64,000 nucleotides of DNA. It comes from Adiantum capillus-veneris. Lineage: Eukaryota; Streptophyta; Polypodiopsida; Polypodiales; Pteridaceae. The notes under the pieces were generated by a model, which saw only the letters and a program-made list of their open reading frames with translations, ran no database searches and was not told the DNA's origin. The translations under genes and the position numbers were made by a program. Each line of letters begins with the position of its first letter. Position 1 is the first letter of the stretch. Below, piece by piece: positions 62,269-64,000 of the stretch. The stretch lies in assembly GCA_014529385.2 (NCBI GenBank), contig CM043962.1, positions 51,727,905 through 51,791,904 on the forward strand, given 5' to 3'.

Positions 62269-63848
62269 TGTCATAATAATCAATATCTAATTCTCCTAAA
62301 TAATTTTCTCATGTTAAACTGATCATTTAATATGGGGAAGTACCAGGGGAGAAAAAGCTAGAATATTGGTTAAGTTAGCAGACCGGCCACAGTAGGGATC
62401 CAAAGGAGGGAAAATAGGAATCCAAAGGGGGGCCATCTGCAAAAGAGTTATGTGAAACAATGGGCTTAAAAGACCTTAAGGTCCAACCCATTAAGACTTC
62501 CAAAATGCTAAGGTTCCAAAATTCAAAGGTTGTGTCCAAAGGTCAACTTTAGGGAAAATTGGATGCTTTGTGTGTGTCCCAAACGTCTTTGTCAAGCCCT
62601 ACATAGGAGGGGGCGAGCCCAAGAAGTAGGGGATGAGAGAGAAACTCATATACACACACAAGCTCCCTTTGTACACAAGGGGAAAGAGGGACACATGTCA
62701 GCTCCTTAGCCCAGATGCCCACAAGGTGTACTCAAATCCTATTGGATGGCCTTGGAGGTGGACCAATGAGAATTAGTCTAGACTAAATCTAGTTTAATTA
62801 ATTTAAAGATGCTTAATAAAAGAACCAATAAGAATTAAGCTCTCTGGAAGACTATTGGACAGTCTCCCAAGGGGACTAATGAGCATTCAACAGCCCAATG
62901 GCTTGCTTGATTCCTATTGGCCAGGAGGCAAAGGGGTCCAATGAGAGTTTAGTTGAATTATTAAATTACCTAAAGCTCTCACAAAAGGGGAAAGGGGGAC
63001 ACATGTCAGAAGGCTATCACTTATGCTGCTTAATTGTCATTGGCTAAGCCTGGGAAGGTCCAATAGGATGCTAGCATGAGTAATTAGCAAGGGGGTCGAC
63101 CAAGAGAGAGAGGGGGCTGATTTTTGCAAGGCATTATTGACACACACACTCACACAATCAATGTGTGGAGCAAGAAGACTCTCTCTCTCTCCTTCTCAAG
63201 CTTTAATGGAAAGCTTATCTCCTACTCCAAGCTTGTGATAAGGGAGGCCTACACCAACAACTCTTTTCTTTGTGATGCAAATCCAACCAAGATCCAAGCT
63301 TCAATGCATGCTCATCTCCTCTACCATGCTAATTGCTATGCTAATATGAGTGATTATGTGAGGAGATGTACATCTTTCTCGTAAGAATACTCCTTCTTCC
63401 TCTCAATCTACTCTCATACCCCGCTAGCTCTCACCATCTTTGAAGGTGTGTGAGGTCTTGGGTCTGAGATCGCGAGGGAATTGATGTTGTGTTTGATAAG
63501 TGTTTTGCGTAGTGCATGAAGCTTCCATCTTCATTGCACTAGCTAGTATTGAAGGAACACAAGAAATTGTATTGTAAAATGTCTCTCTTGATGGGAGAAA
63601 CCATAATACAAAGCCTTTTGGAGGGGGGACCGGCTCCATGAAACTCCGGTCCCCAACTATTGTCAATTGCTTAATTTCTCTCTCTTTTGAAGTATTGTTC
63701 ATGCTATCTAACTAGGTGTTATGCTTTTTGTTGCTTTCTCCACCTAAGCACTCTTGTTAATCTCATTAGGAATCTATTCTAATGAATTGCTCACTATGTT
63801 CATGCTATTTTCCGCTACACACAAGTTACTAGGCCATTAAATGTTACA
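62269..63848 (+). repeat. G8 5' LTR
   Basis: 1580 bp, TGTCAT...ATGTTACA, followed by the primer site. Shares with the G5 LTR a block around GAGGGGGGACCGGCTCC (about 63620) but has diverged and lacks most of the CACCTCAAGCA minisatellite. Confidence 0.85.
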
Positions 63849-63849
63849 T

Positions 63850-63861
63850 TGGTATCAGAGC
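63850..63861 (+). other. G8 primer binding site (initiator Met tRNA)
   Basis: Exact TGGTATCAGAGC. Confidence 0.96.
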
Positions 63862-64000
63862 ACAAGGTTTCTCTTTTCTTGCTCAAGAAGGGAGGTCCTC
63901 AAGCTAGCTATAAATGGTTGGTACTATTGATTGCATGTGAGTAAGTAGAATAGGGATTTTTTAGCCTTGCAGGGTGCCTTTGTGCAGTTAACGGGGCATC

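Larger units (their letters stand above)
62269..64000 (+). mobile_element. G8: second copy of the G5 family, 5' end only
   Basis: The start TGTCATAATAATC and following sequence (CTAATATCTAA-like, TTTCTCATGTTAAACTGATC) match the start of the G5 LTR read on its own strand, and the leader after the primer site also matches. It inserted in the reverse transcriptase remnant. Gag lies beyond the window. Confidence 0.85.

Overview
The window looks like heterochromatic, repeat-packed nuclear DNA of a land plant with a large genome. Evidence for a plant is the mix of Ty1/Copia and Ty3/Gypsy LTR retrotransposons with plant-type primer sites (TGGTATCAGAGC for initiator Met tRNA; TGGCRCCGYTGCCGGGGA of the tRNA-Arg type used by Tat/Ogre-like elements), a chromovirus pol, a Gypsy pol with a second RNase H (Tat lineage) and small hAT-like elements. 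A fern or other non-seed plant is possible but I cannot prove it. I found no convincing cellular protein gene, tRNA, rRNA or CRISPR array; every recognisable reading frame belongs to a transposable element and nearly all are broken.

Layout. 1-850: minus-strand chromovirus-type gag remnant, fused at a GAA repeat to a minus-strand Gypsy copy (G0, about 850-10500). G0 carries three insertions or rearrangements: a complete non-autonomous LTR element (N1, 1116-5684, target duplication tacac), a 193-bp tandem duplication in its protease region, and a 554-bp inverted-repeat DNA transposon in its gag (8613-9166). A second small hAT-like element lies at 10675-11019. 11020-15592 and 20743-23740 are mostly non-coding with simple and tandem repeats. 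15593-20742 is a full-length but dead Copia element (C0).

23740-36546 is an old minus-strand Copia (C1), split by a gag-protease-only LTR element (G2, 25299-34156, target duplication gagca) and by an internally deleted Copia (C3, 35047-35970, target duplication tcttg). Its 5' leader runs into a plus-strand Gypsy (G4, from 36547), itself split by a young chromovirus (G5, 41389-50181, target duplication aatga) that still has an 858-codon open pol. G4 breaks off at about 50975 where a minus-strand Tat-type Gypsy (G6) begins, truncated at its 5' side near 57130. 57250-59560 is a decayed minus-strand relative of G0 (G7) that preserves the empty target site of N1.

59665-62268 is the least ordinary part: a plus-strand, frameshifted remnant with a gag-like basic protein followed by a reverse transcriptase whose motifs (DITQWYENIP; QGIPMG) resemble Penelope-like/telomerase-type enzymes rather than LTR elements. 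It is cut by the 5' LTR of a second copy of the G5 family (62269-63848), which runs off the window.

The genes do not cooperate as a cellular pathway. The order of insertion can be read from the nesting: C1, G0, G7 and the 59.7-62.3 kb element are oldest; G2, C3, G4 and N1 intermediate; G5 among the youngest.
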